Shown in pieces: positions 17,588 to 26,991 of a DNA stretch of 64,000 nt (position 1 is the stretch's first letter; the number at the start of each line of letters is the position of its first letter). This DNA comes from Sporohalobacter salinus. GTDB lineage: Bacteria > Bacillota > Halanaerobiia > Halobacteroidales > Acetohalobiaceae. The notes beneath the pieces are model-generated. The model saw only the letters and a list, made by a program, of their open reading frames with translations. It was not told where the DNA came from and ran no database searches. The DNA lies in the NCBI RefSeq assembly GCF_016908635.1, contig NZ_JAFBEG010000006.1, forward strand, positions 1-64,000. Reading direction: 5' to 3'. Made by a program: the position numbers and the translations under genes.

Positions 17588-18203
17588 AAATCACCATTAC
17601 TGACATACCGAAGTTATCATAGGTAGTAATTTCCTCTAAACTCCCATCTATTATTCGTTCATCTTCATAAGTCAAGCATTCACCTACAAAGGCCTGCCGA
17701 TCTTGAATGCCATTATCCAATAAATACTGAGCAATCTCATCAGGAGGAAACTTATGGTCAGTAAAGAAACCAACTTTCTTTTCCTGTTCAATCAATGTCA
17801 GCAGTTCTGATCTATCTCTACCATGCAGACTAGTAATCTCAGCATCCTGCCAAACTAACTTTGCTTTAGCAAAGCCTAACTGCAGCGAACTTACCCCAGG
17901 CACTACCTTTAATTTATCTTTACTGAAATATTTCGACAGATAATTCAACATACTGTAAAGCCCTGGGTCTCCTGAAACTAAGACAGCTATCTGTTTTGTC
18001 TGGTAATTATCTTGAATATAACTTAAAATCCGTCCTAAATCAGCCTTAATTACTATCTCTTCTTTATCTAACTGCGAAAATAATTTTAAAGCCCGCTTAC
18101 CGCCGATTAAGACATCGGCCTTCGCTGCTAATCGTTCAGTAATCGGTAATAGATATTCCTTACTGCCAGGTCCAATACCTAGGATATAGATTTGATTTTC
18201 CAT
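17577..18203 (-). CDS. cbiE: Cobalt-precorrin-7 C5-methyltransferase
   Basis: Tetrapyrrole methylase family. IYILGIGPGSKEYLLPITERLAAKADVLIGGKRAL at the start, VLVSGDPGLYSMLNYLSKYF, VVPGVSSLQLGFAKAKLVWQDAEITSLHGRD in the middle. 208 aa equals the free-standing CbiE subunit. AAAGGAG lies before the ATG. The gene overlaps the end of cbiD by 25 bases. Confidence 0.93.
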   Translation of the reverse strand: MENQIYILGIGPGSKEYLLPITERLAAKADVLIGGKRALKLFSQLDKEEIVIKADLGRILSYIQDNYQTKQIAVLVSGDPGLYSMLNYLSKYFSKDKLKVVPGVSSLQLGFAKAKLVWQDAEITSLHGRDRSELLTLIEQEKKVGFFTDHKFPPDEIAQYLLDNGIQDRQAFVGECLTYEDERIIDGSLEEITTYDNFGMSVMVIYDE

Positions 18204-19309
18204 CCTTTAGCTCCTTTCTCTAACGGTACTCCACAGCTACCTACAATCTCCTGCTTCATTGAAAATAAAACAGCTCCAAATTCAATCTTATGATCTACTT
18301 TCTCTTCGGCTCTAGCAACTACCCGTTTAGCCAATAGTCTAAATACATCTTCAGCTAAATTAGCTTTTCGCAGAATCTGAATCGTATCTTCGGCAGTATT
18401 GGCGGATAGAATCTCCTGAATTAACTGTTGGCTACCGCCTAAACTAGCAGTATAAGCTGCCACTATCTCCAGTCTAGCATCAGCTACACTGCTGTGCGTA
18501 TTAAAGATACCAGCACCTACTTTAATTAATTTACCAACATGTCCCAAAAGAATAATTTGCTCAATTCCTTTTTGAGCTGCTTGGTCTAACATATAACCGA
18601 CAAAGTTACTCATCTTAACCCACTGGTTAGTAGGCACTCCCATTCTTTCAGCCATTCTTTTACCATAATTGCCAAAAATAAAGACTAACTGACGATTATC
18701 TTCAGCTAGAGCTTGATCAATAGCAACTACCAATGATTCACGATAAGCTTCCTTTGACATCGGCTCAACAATACCAGTAGTTCCTAAAATTGAAATCCCG
18801 CCTTCTATTCCCAAACGGGGATTAAGTGTATTATCGGCTAATTCTTTTCCTTCCGGTACTTTAATTTCAACTTTGGCTCCGGTTTCTGGCGGCAAGACCT
18901 TCTGAACTGAATTAATAATCATCTCCTTTGGCACAGGATTGATAGCCGGCTCTCCTACTTCCACAGCCAAACCTGGTTTAGTGACTTTACCCACTCCACT
19001 ACCACCTTCAATCTCAACTCCGCTATCTATTTTACTAACTTCTGCTACTATTTCTATTCCATCAGTAATGTCAGGATCATCACCACCGTCTTTAATCACA
19101 GTACAGCTAACTCTATCTTCTTTTATTTTAGTTTCACTTATCTTCAGATCAACTACTATCTCTGCTGGAGTATCTACTTTAACTACATCTACAGCCTGGT
19201 CGGAATATAAAATCTTAGCAGCAGCCATAGCCGCTCCGGCAGCAGCAGTTCCAGTAGTATATCCTCGTCTCATTTTTTTACCGCCACGTTCTATGTAGGA
19301 TTCAAACAT
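18179..19309 (-). CDS. cbiD: Cobalt-precorrin-5B C1-methyltransferase
   Basis: CbiD family, specific to the anaerobic pathway, so its presence marks early cobalt insertion. The RRGYTTGTAAAGAAMAAAKIL motif, DGGDDPDITDGIEIVA, LGTTGIVEPMSKEAYRESL and LLGHVGKLIKVGAGIFNTHSSVADAR are typical. Two starts are plausible: ATG 19309 with AGAGGTG 6 bases upstream (chosen) and ATG 19273, directly before RRGYTTGT but with a weaker ribosome site. About 376 aa. Confidence 0.94.
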   Translation of the reverse strand: MFESYIERGGKKMRRGYTTGTAAAGAAMAAAKILYSDQAVDVVKVDTPAEIVVDLKISETKIKEDRVSCTVIKDGGDDPDITDGIEIVAEVSKIDSGVEIEGGSGVGKVTKPGLAVEVGEPAINPVPKEMIINSVQKVLPPETGAKVEIKVPEGKELADNTLNPRLGIEGGISILGTTGIVEPMSKEAYRESLVVAIDQALAEDNRQLVFIFGNYGKRMAERMGVPTNQWVKMSNFVGYMLDQAAQKGIEQIILLGHVGKLIKVGAGIFNTHSSVADARLEIVAAYTASLGGSQQLIQEILSANTAEDTIQILRKANLAEDVFRLLAKRVVARAEEKVDHKIEFGAVLFSMKQEIVGSCGVPLEKGAKGWKIKSIS

Positions 19310-19330
19310 TACTTTCACCTCTGTTGGGTA

Positions 19331-19948
19331 TTACTTCATATATAATAAAGCATTAGTAATAGAAGCTGCTACACTACTTCCTCCTTTGCGTCCCCGTACT
19401 GTAATAAAAGGTAGATCCATTTTTTCTAATTCTGCTTTAGACTCTTTGGCTCCAACAAATCCTACTGGAGTTCCAATAATTAATTCTGGATCAGCTTCAC
19501 CTGCTTTTATCAGTTTCATTAACTCAAACAGAGCAGTTGGAGCATTTCCGATAGCAAAAATCTTATTATTAGAATTCTGTACTGCTTTTCGCATAGACAT
19601 CATCGAACGAGTAATATCCTGCTCTTGAGCTTCTTTAGCCACCTCTTCATTACCGATAAAACATTTCAGTTCCCCTCCAAAGGAGCCTAGCTTACGGCTA
19701 TTAATTCCAGCCCGCAGCATATTCACATCTGTTACAATATTAGAACCAGATTCTAGAGCTTGAAGTCCTGCTTCAACAGCACCATCAGAAATAATTACTA
19801 AATCTTTGAATTCAAAATCAGCTGTAGCATGAATTACCCGTTTGATTACTTTCTTTTCTTGATGACTACATTCTAAATCAGCAACTTCTTTTTCAATAAT
19901 ATCCATACTCTTATCTTCAATTGCCTGTGGATTATGAATAATTTCCAA
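19331..19948 (-). CDS. cbiC: Cobalt-precorrin-8 methylmutase (TTG start)
   Basis: Moves the C11 methyl to C12, giving the cobyrinate skeleton. NPQAIEDKSMDIIEKEV at the start, the active-site histidine in RVIHATADFEF, DVNMLRAGIN, FAIGNAPTALFELMKLI and IGTPVGFVGAKESKAEL match CbiC/CobH. The start is TTG at 19948, with AAGGAGGT 8 bases upstream. First gene of the operon, just downstream of the riboswitch terminator. Confidence 0.94.
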   Translation of the reverse strand: MEIIHNPQAIEDKSMDIIEKEVADLECSHQEKKVIKRVIHATADFEFKDLVIISDGAVEAGLQALESGSNIVTDVNMLRAGINSRKLGSFGGELKCFIGNEEVAKEAQEQDITRSMMSMRKAVQNSNNKIFAIGNAPTALFELMKLIKAGEADPELIIGTPVGFVGAKESKAELEKMDLPFITVRGRKGGSSVAASITNALLYMK

Positions 19949-20000
19949 ATTAAACTACCTCCTTAATTTCAACAACTAAATCTCTATAATCATATTAAAA

Positions 20001-20035
20001 ATAAAAAATCCTCAATCTTAAAATCAAGATTGAGG
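20001..20035 (-). terminator. Riboswitch-controlled terminator
   Basis: Ten-base stem CCTCAATCTT / AAGATTGAGG followed on the minus strand by ATTTTTTATTTTT. It lies between the cobalamin aptamer and cbiC, about 50 bases before the gene, as expected for an expression platform that stops transcription when cobalamin is bound. Confidence 0.9.
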
Positions 20036-20101
20036 AAGGGACAAAAAATCAATCTACCGTTTAACCTTCCTACTAATCTTTATTCCGAAGATTATGTAGG
20101 A

Positions 20102-20283
20102 TCCTAACTAGGCAGGTTTCCTGACTTCTAGTCTATTTGTTAGACTCTACCTTCCTTAGTAGTATACCTAAGTGGCATTTTAAGCCTAACTAACTAGTTA
20201 CAGTGGCGGATCCGTTCAGGATTTACACCTGATTCCCTATTACCCTTTTGCAACTACAAAAGGCACCTAGTTACTCGCATTAT
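20102..20283 (-). promoter_or_regulatory. Cobalamin (adenosylcobalamin-type) riboswitch
   Basis: The minus strand carries the B12 box AGTCAGGAAACCTGCC at 20111-20126 and the GCCACTG element at 20201-20207. The outer helix is CCTAGTT near 20104 pairing with AACTAGG near 20272. With the terminator at 20001-20035 it should repress the whole cbi-cob operon when cobalamin is plentiful. The region between malQ and cbiC holds nothing else; a possible promoter (TTGCAT, then TATATC) lies just upstream, near 20335-20310. Confidence 0.95.
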
Positions 20284-20357
20284 CTATTTAATTAAATTGT
20301 ACTACACTTAAGATATAAAGTTCTATATATAATGCAAAACTCCTTCCTTATACTTTA

Positions 20358-21842
20358 CTATCTATGATATATTTCAGTTAATCTCTTAAGTTTTTCACTT
20401 ATATTAACATCTAACATTTCTTCTCTATATCTCCATTTCCAATTCCCCTTAACAGTACCAGGAGTATTCATTCTGGCTTCACTGTTTAAGGAAAGAATAT
20501 CTTGCAAAGGAGCAATAGCAAGTTTTGATACGGAAGCCCAGGCTGCTTGGATAAAGTCCCAACAAATATTTTCTTCACTACCCTTCAGATATTCTTTGAC
20601 ATACTCCTTAGCTTCATCATCCGCATTATTATACCAACCTAAAACAGTATTATTATCATGAGTTCCAGTATAAACTACTGAATTCTGTCTATAATTATGA
20701 GGAAGATGGTCATTGTCCTCTTGAGAGTTAAAACCAAATTGTAAAACTCCCATACCTGGAAGATCAAAATGATCCCTCAATTCTACAACTTCATCAGTAA
20801 TTACACCTAAGTCTTCTGCAATAATAGGTAATCCTTTCAACTCCTCTTTGACTTTTCTAAAAAAGTCCTTTCCTGGTCCCTGTTTCCACTTGCCATTGAC
20901 AGCGGTTTTTTCGCCATAAGGTACTGCCCAATAAGCAGCAAAACCTCTAAAGTGATCCAGACGAACAATGTCAACTAATTCTAATGTTGTCTTAAATCTA
21001 TCTATCCACCACTTATAATTCGTCTCTTTTAATTTCTGCCAATCATATAATGGATTTCCCCATAATTGCCCTGTTTCGCTAAAATAGTCAGGCGGTACTC
21101 CAGCTACATTAATCGGCTTCTTATCTTCATCTAAAGTAAAAAGTTCAGGATTAGCCCAAACATCAGCGCTATCATAAGCTACAAAAATAGGAATATCCCC
21201 AATTATTTTGATATAATTATGATTAGCATATGCCTTTAATTTATTCCACTGCTTAAAGAAAATATATTGGATAAATTTATGAAAATCGATTCTATTCTTT
21301 AACCTTTCTTGATACTCTTTTATAGCTTCTGGTCTTCTCAACTTTATATCTTCATTCCATTTATACCATGGCTTACCATTAAAATGTTCTTTTAGTGCCT
21401 TAAAAAGAGCATAATCTTCTAACCATTTTTCATTTTCATTACAAAATCTTTGAAACTTATCATTAATTGATTTTGAGACATTACTTTTGAAGTTTTTAAA
21501 TGCTTTCTCGAACAGTGAATACTTAAAGTCACTCACTTGATTATAATCTACATAATCTAAGGGAAATTCTCTATCTGTATTTAAATCTTTTTCATCCAGT
21601 AGCGCATCCTTTCTTAATCTCTCTAAACTAATTAAAAGAGGATTACCGGCAAAAGCAGAAAAAGATTGATATGGAGAATTGCCATACCCAGTAGGACCTA
21701 GAGGAAGTATTTGCCATATTTTTTGGTCTGAAGCAACAAGAAAGTCTACAAATTTATAAGCTTCTTCTCCTAAAGAACCAATTCCGTATTCTCCAGGAAG
21801 AGAAGTTGGATGTAATAAGATACCACTTTGTCGTTTAAACAA
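20358..21842 (-). CDS. malQ: 4-alpha-glucanotransferase (amylomaltase)
   Basis: GH77 enzyme that transfers maltooligosaccharide units between alpha-1,4-glucans in the cytoplasm. SGILLHPTSLPGEYGIGSLG opens the protein. The catalytic segments IVRLDHFRGFAAYWAVP (nucleophile Asp), IIAEDLGVI (acid/base Glu) and YTGTHDNNTVLGW are intact. 494 aa is typical. Start is TTG at 21842 with AAAGGGG upstream. It follows the GH13 gene by 14 bases, so the two form an operon for glycogen or maltodextrin use. Confidence 0.94.
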   Translation of the reverse strand: MFKRQSGILLHPTSLPGEYGIGSLGEEAYKFVDFLVASDQKIWQILPLGPTGYGNSPYQSFSAFAGNPLLISLERLRKDALLDEKDLNTDREFPLDYVDYNQVSDFKYSLFEKAFKNFKSNVSKSINDKFQRFCNENEKWLEDYALFKALKEHFNGKPWYKWNEDIKLRRPEAIKEYQERLKNRIDFHKFIQYIFFKQWNKLKAYANHNYIKIIGDIPIFVAYDSADVWANPELFTLDEDKKPINVAGVPPDYFSETGQLWGNPLYDWQKLKETNYKWWIDRFKTTLELVDIVRLDHFRGFAAYWAVPYGEKTAVNGKWKQGPGKDFFRKVKEELKGLPIIAEDLGVITDEVVELRDHFDLPGMGVLQFGFNSQEDNDHLPHNYRQNSVVYTGTHDNNTVLGWYNNADDEAKEYVKEYLKGSEENICWDFIQAAWASVSKLAIAPLQDILSLNSEARMNTPGTVKGNWKWRYREEMLDVNISEKLKRLTEIYHR

Positions 21843-21856
21843 TATTCTACCCCTTT

Positions 21857-24100
21857 CTAGCTTAATTTAATTATCGCTCCTGTTATTCCTTCGAGTTCAA
21901 GATGTAGTTTTCCATCATTAACTAAAACCTCTTTATCCTGATATAATTCTTTATACTTACCATCAGCTACATCAACTTCTATTTCTAAATCAACTGTCTT
22001 TTTACCTGCATTCAATAATACCAATATCTGTTCTTCTTCATAACTCCTTTTGAAACTACCAACCTGATCATAATTAATATCCACTCCACGAATATTACCT
22101 CGTCGCAATGCTGGTTCTTGTTTTCTAATTTTAATTAACCGTTGATAATGATTAAATAAATCATAGTCTGGTTTAGTATATCCTCTATCCTTCCAAATCA
22201 TAGTTCTTCTGCAATCCGGTCCATCTTCACCTTTCATACCGATTTCATCACCATAATAAATCATCGGTGCTCCCAGATAAGTCATCTGGAAAAGGACAGT
22301 CAACTTCATTCTTTCTTTATTACCATCAACTACAGTTAAATAACGACTAGTATCATGGCTGCCGATTAAATTTAACATAGCATAGTTAGCTTGTTCTGGA
22401 TATTGAAAATACATTTTATTCAATTCTGATGCAAATTCATCAGCTTTTATTTCATTCAAACCAATAAATCTAAGTGCTGCATCACGAAAACGATAATTCA
22501 TTACAGCATCAAACTCATCTCCCTGTAAATATTCAGAAGCGTCATCCCAAACTTCTCCTACAATATAGGCTTCTGGGTTAATCTCCATTACGAGTTCACG
22601 CCAATCCCGCCAAAAATCAGGCACTGATTCTTTTACCTCATTAGGAACATCCAATCTCCAGCCGTCAATCCCAGCACACAGATTCCCATTACCTTCAGGG
22701 TCCATCCATTTCTCTGTAACTTGAAAAATATAATCTTTAACTTCGGGATTCTTAACATTTAATTCTGGCAAGTGGCCAAATCCCCACCAGCAATCATAAT
22801 TAGGCGGATTCTCTTTATCTTGTTTACAAAGCGGTACTATCGGAAAACTATGGATATTATACCAATCTATATATTTAGAGTCTTCTCCATTTTCTACAAT
22901 ATCCTGAAAAGCCCAATGTTCATAACCAGTATGATTAAAGACAGCATCAAAGATAACTTTAATGCCATAACGATGTAGATGCTTAATTAATTCAATTACA
23001 TACTCTTCTGAAGCTTCAAGATCTCCTTTAATAGCTAGCGTATCATCAACTAATTCATATCCTGCCGTATTATATCTATGATTAGCAGTCCCTTTAAATA
23101 TAGGATTAAGATAAATAGCATTAATTCCTAATCGTTTAAGGTAAGGAATCTTCTGTTTAATCCCCTGCAAGTCTCCACCGTAAAAGACATAATATCCTGC
23201 CTTAGGATGTATTTCGTTCTTATTATCATAAAATTCTGTCTCTTCAGTTAGTACGGGAGGGTTAGGCGGTAATCCTTTTTCCCAGTCAGGAATTACGGCA
23301 TCATGCAGAGTATCTTCATCCTTATATATTTCAATCTTTTCTGGATCATTTTCTTTGCACCCATTATAAAATCGATCAGGAAAGATTTGATAAAAAATAG
23401 CATCCTTAACCCAATCCGGAGTTTTATAGATATCTACCTGTGATAAATCATACTGAAAAGGAGTTAAATTGATGGAAGTTTCTTTATTATTAGTTTCCTT
23501 TCCCCCTTGTTGATCATACCAAATAACTTTATCCCCATCATTAATTTCAAAATAATACTCAAACTCAGGATTTTCTAAATCAATAATTGCTTTATAAAAA
23601 TCAAAATAATCATAAGTAGCAAAATTCTCAAGCTTCACTTTCTGTGGCCTGCTGTCATTATAATGCAAAATCACCTTCTCAACATCATTTTTCCTTGTTC
23701 TAAAACGAATAGAAATTCTCTTTCTAGCTAATGGATTAGCAAACTTAACTTCTTCATTATTATGAGATAAAATCTCTAAATCAATTATGCCATCTCCCTT
23801 AACCGCAGCTTTAACCTCTGGTTCATCCCCTACTACAATCACACCATTCTTCCCACCAAATCCGTCATCAACATAATAATCAGCTTCCGAAGGCTTTTGC
23901 CAATTATCATCATTGATCACAAACTTATATTGATATTCTCCAGGTTCTAATCTTAATGTCACCTCATAAGTTCCGTCTCCATTTTCATCAGCCATCGGTG
24001 TTCTATCTAGATCCCAATTATTGAAGTCACCAATTAAATTGACACTATCCACCGAAATCACTGGTTTATAAGTAAAAGTAACTTCAAATTTATCTTCCAC
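21857..24100 (-). CDS. GH13 alpha-glucan hydrolase (neopullulanase/cyclomaltodextrinase-like) with N-terminal CBM48
   Basis: About 747 aa. Order: an AMPK-type glycogen-binding domain (VNLIGDFNNWDLDRTPM ... GEYQYKFVIND), a second beta-sandwich N-domain of CBM34 type (ISIRFRTRKNDVEKVILHYND), then a GH13 barrel. The barrel shows region I VIFDAVFNHTG, region II GWRLDVPNEV (nucleophile Asp), region III VGEVWDDA (acid/base Glu) and region IV LIGSHDTSR. The C-terminal beta domain ends LELEGITGAIIKL. No signal peptide, so cytoplasmic action on imported maltodextrins or glycogen fits, as does malQ next door. GTG at 24100 is preceded by GGGGGA; the TTG at 24115 overlaps that site. Confidence 0.9.
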   Translation of the reverse strand: MEDKFEVTFTYKPVISVDSVNLIGDFNNWDLDRTPMADENGDGTYEVTLRLEPGEYQYKFVINDDNWQKPSEADYYVDDGFGGKNGVIVVGDEPEVKAAVKGDGIIDLEILSHNNEEVKFANPLARKRISIRFRTRKNDVEKVILHYNDSRPQKVKLENFATYDYFDFYKAIIDLENPEFEYYFEINDGDKVIWYDQQGGKETNNKETSINLTPFQYDLSQVDIYKTPDWVKDAIFYQIFPDRFYNGCKENDPEKIEIYKDEDTLHDAVIPDWEKGLPPNPPVLTEETEFYDNKNEIHPKAGYYVFYGGDLQGIKQKIPYLKRLGINAIYLNPIFKGTANHRYNTAGYELVDDTLAIKGDLEASEEYVIELIKHLHRYGIKVIFDAVFNHTGYEHWAFQDIVENGEDSKYIDWYNIHSFPIVPLCKQDKENPPNYDCWWGFGHLPELNVKNPEVKDYIFQVTEKWMDPEGNGNLCAGIDGWRLDVPNEVKESVPDFWRDWRELVMEINPEAYIVGEVWDDASEYLQGDEFDAVMNYRFRDAALRFIGLNEIKADEFASELNKMYFQYPEQANYAMLNLIGSHDTSRYLTVVDGNKERMKLTVLFQMTYLGAPMIYYGDEIGMKGEDGPDCRRTMIWKDRGYTKPDYDLFNHYQRLIKIRKQEPALRRGNIRGVDINYDQVGSFKRSYEEEQILVLLNAGKKTVDLEIEVDVADGKYKELYQDKEVLVNDGKLHLELEGITGAIIKLS

Positions 24101-24331
24101 ACTATATTCCCCCAATATCTTTTTTAACTTTCTTTCCCAATAATTATACTCTTATAATATAAATGGTAGTTATAGTTTATAATAAATTTTGGAACTAAAA
24201 TCAGATTATTTCTATTTATACTTTTTAATATTATCTTATAATAAATATGTTATTTTTATACATTATATCCTTTAAGGTTTTGCTAATTCATTTCAACGCT
24301 ACTATTAATTCCTCCTGCTTTTTTAGCAAAT

Positions 24332-24360
24332 GAAAATCCCTGATCATAATAACCAGGGAT
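24332..24360 (-). terminator. Hairpin after the 61-aa membrane protein gene
   Basis: ATCCCTG / CAGGGAT stem, 11-base loop, then TTTCATTT on the minus strand. Terminator-like but with a short U tract. Confidence 0.5.
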
Positions 24361-24367
24361 AAAATGT

Positions 24368-24553
24368 TTATTTATCTTCCTTTATACCGTCAAACATATT
24401 CTCGCGAACTACTTCTATATCATCAGTCTGATCTACTTTATCATCTGATTTTATTTCTACTTCTTTATTATTTTTTAATTTTCTTTTTAAAATTCTCATA
24501 AAGAATAGAACACCAATCCCAAACAGAACTATAAATCCAATGATCCATTTCAT
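24368..24553 (-). CDS. Small single-pass membrane protein, unknown function
   Basis: 61 aa: a hydrophobic helix at residues 3-20 (WIIGFIVLFGIGVLFFM), a basic stop-transfer stretch (RILKRKLKNNK), then an acidic tail. AGAGGT lies 8 bases before the ATG and a hairpin follows the stop, which supports a real gene. I recognise no family. It stands alone between the GH13 operon and the GGDEF protein gene. Confidence 0.55.
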   Translation of the reverse strand: MKWIIGFIVLFGIGVLFFMRILKRKLKNNKEVEIKSDDKVDQTDDIEVVRENMFDGIKEDK

Positions 24554-24703
24554 CTTTTTCTACCTCTTATAACCTCCTTTTTAAGCAGAATCATCTTTCG
24601 ATTTATATATAATTTATTCTCTTTTAAGTCATATCGGAACCTATTTTTAGTAATTATATTTCTTTAAATAAATAATTTATATATATAAGATTTTAATCTT
24701 TCA

Positions 24704-24743
24704 TAAAAAAATAGCTAACCCCCTCTTAATAAAGAAGTTAGCT
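24704..24743 (-). terminator. Terminator after the GGDEF gene
   Basis: On the minus strand AGCTAAC ... GGTTAGCT is followed by ATTTTTTT, 48 bases past the stop codon. Confidence 0.85.
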
Positions 24744-24790
24744 TAAAAACTTAAATCTTTTATTAACTTTGTGATTAACTCTTAACGAAA

Positions 24791-26701
24791 TTACTTATCT
24801 TTATACATTTCTTGATCTGCTTTATTAAAAATTTCATATAAATCCTGACTTTTCTCTTCCTTAACAGCACTACCTAAAGATATTTCCAACGTTTCAGGTA
24901 ATTCTTCTTTCTTATTATATTCTTTAATTTTATCTTGAATACGGTTACATATTTTTTGAGCTATATCAGAATCTGTTTCCGGAAGTAGTACAGCAAATTC
25001 ATCTCCACCTATACGAGCTGCAACATCTTCATTTCTTGTAGCTTCATCAAAGATTTCACTAATTTTCTTTAAAAATTTATCGCCAACATTATGACCATAA
25101 TTATCATTAATAAGCTTTAACTTATCCATATCACCAATAATTATGCTTATAGGTAATTTTACTGAATTATTTAACCTTTTAATTTCTTTTTCAAAATACC
25201 TTCTATTATAAATCCCAGTTAACTCATCATGAAAAGATAAATACCTGATTTTTTCTTCTCTTCTTTTTCTATTATCAATATCCTGCTGAACACCTACAGC
25301 CCGTATTGGATTTCCTTTTTTATTTCTTTTGAAGACTTTACCAGTATCTTTTATCCATTTGTAATTACCGTTCTTAGTTTTAACTCTATATTCGGCTTGA
25401 TAATATGGAGTACAACTATTTAAATGTTTATCTAATTTTTTTAATACTCCCTTTTTATCATCTTCATGAATTAATTCTTTCCAACCATTAACTGAAATAT
25501 TTATCTCTTCAGGCTCATATCCTAACATTTCTGTCCATTTATTATTAAATTCAATCTTAGAAGTTTTCATATTCCAATCCCATACACTTAGATTTGCTCC
25601 CTCGACTGCTAATTCTAATCTCTCTTTAGCTGCTTTTAATTTCTGTTTGTTTCTTCTTCTTTCGGTAATATCTTCTGCTGAACAGATTACATATTCCACT
25701 TTATTATCTTCATTTATCTTAGGAGTTTTAGTAATAGAAAGTAATCTCTTCTCATCATTTTTATCTCTAATCCACTCTTTTGTTTTAATTTCACTCTTTT
25801 TTATAAAAGGAACTTTATTCTTCTTAACCCAAGTTTCAGCTTCTTCATTGTTAATAAAATCATAAATACTTCTATTTTCAACTTCCTCTCTAGTTTTTCC
25901 TAAAAAGCTAAGATGAGCTAAGTTAACAGTACCATATGTTTCTGGATCTTTAAGATACCAAATCTGAGTTTGAACATTATTTAACAATAAGTTCTGTTTT
26001 TCATTCTGAATTTCTAATTGTAATTTACTAAAATTTAGCTTTTTCTGATATATATATAATAATATACTACTAATTATTAAAGCAAGAATAAATCCAAAAA
26101 ATAATAAACCAACCATAATATTATTTAAAATATAATTAATCAACTCAATTATCTTAAAACTCGCTATACCAATCGTGTCATTAACTTTACCTGGAGTCGG
26201 AATAACAAAGTAACTCCATTTTGATATATCTCCTTTCTTTCTTCCCCAAGATACATTTTCTTTTTGAATAGGAAAAGTAAATTCATCGATTATTTTATTC
26301 CCTTCAGGATTAGTTAATATTAAAGCTTCCCCATTACCAGATAACTTAAAACTAGTATGCAAAGGGCCTTCATCAGTCTCATCATCTGCCCAGATAATCA
26401 AATATTCTCCTGGTTTAATAAGTGTTTTATTATTATTGTTCTTCGGAAATTGCCATTTTTTAATATTACTAGGATTATCAGATAAATAATATCCTGTCAA
26501 ATCAACCGCTTTGTCTCCTTTATTATGAATCTCCAGCCAATCATCATAGTCTCCATCATTATCACTTACAACTGAACGATTTATTGGCATTAATTCACTA
26601 ATATAAAGGTCTTGAGCTTTTATAGAATAACTAAAAGATAATAATATAAAAAAAATAAATAAGATCACCAAAAAACGCTTCTTTTTTAATAATCTTTCCA
26701 T
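24791..26701 (-). CDS. Membrane diguanylate cyclase with extracytoplasmic lamin-tail domain and two PAS domains
   Basis: 636 aa. A signal/anchor helix (FLVILFIFFILLSFSYSIKA) is followed by a lamin-tail-like (LTD) domain at about 30-145 (ISELMPINRSVVSDNDGDYDDWLEIHN...VDLTGYYLSD). A transmembrane helix lies near 190-215, then two PAS/PAC domains (about 235-345 and 355-475) and a GGDEF domain to the end. The active-site motif is intact (RIGGDEFAVLL) and is preceded by RNED, an RxxD inhibitory site five residues before it. It should make cyclic di-GMP with product feedback. An LTD outside the membrane coupled to a cyclase is an unusual sensor. No partner is encoded nearby. Confidence 0.9.
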   Translation of the reverse strand: MERLLKKKRFLVILFIFFILLSFSYSIKAQDLYISELMPINRSVVSDNDGDYDDWLEIHNKGDKAVDLTGYYLSDNPSNIKKWQFPKNNNNKTLIKPGEYLIIWADDETDEGPLHTSFKLSGNGEALILTNPEGNKIIDEFTFPIQKENVSWGRKKGDISKWSYFVIPTPGKVNDTIGIASFKIIELINYILNNIMVGLLFFGFILALIISSILLYIYQKKLNFSKLQLEIQNEKQNLLLNNVQTQIWYLKDPETYGTVNLAHLSFLGKTREEVENRSIYDFINNEEAETWVKKNKVPFIKKSEIKTKEWIRDKNDEKRLLSITKTPKINEDNKVEYVICSAEDITERRRNKQKLKAAKERLELAVEGANLSVWDWNMKTSKIEFNNKWTEMLGYEPEEINISVNGWKELIHEDDKKGVLKKLDKHLNSCTPYYQAEYRVKTKNGNYKWIKDTGKVFKRNKKGNPIRAVGVQQDIDNRKRREEKIRYLSFHDELTGIYNRRYFEKEIKRLNNSVKLPISIIIGDMDKLKLINDNYGHNVGDKFLKKISEIFDEATRNEDVAARIGGDEFAVLLPETDSDIAQKICNRIQDKIKEYNKKEELPETLEISLGSAVKEEKSQDLYEIFNKADQEMYKDK

Positions 26702-26930
26702 ATCTATCAGCCTCCAAATAATAAAACCTAGCTAAGTCTATTTATTGCCTAAAATTCATTTCATATCTTACTGAATTCTTTATTATTATCTTTAGCTATA
26801 TTAAGAAAAATTCTATCTTTAATAGTAATAACCTTATCTTCGAGCTACTTTTTTTATTTGAACATTTGTACTACTAATCCCTTTTTAAAATATACAATAT
26901 AATAATATAAAATCAGAATATAATTATAAC

Positions 26931-26977
26931 AATTTAAAAAGCCTATCTTTCTAGTAAATTTACTAGAAAGATAGGCT
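26931..26977 (-). terminator. Terminator after the rubrerythrin-like gene
   Basis: Perfect 38-base palindrome at 26940-26977 (arms AGCCTATCTTTCTAGTAAA), followed on the minus strand by TTTTTAAATT. Confidence 0.9.
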
Positions 26978-26991
26978 AAAACAAAAATATT

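Noticed and set aside
18939-19298. 119-codon plus-strand ORF opposite cbiD
   Set aside because: Low-complexity antisense shadow of a well-conserved gene.
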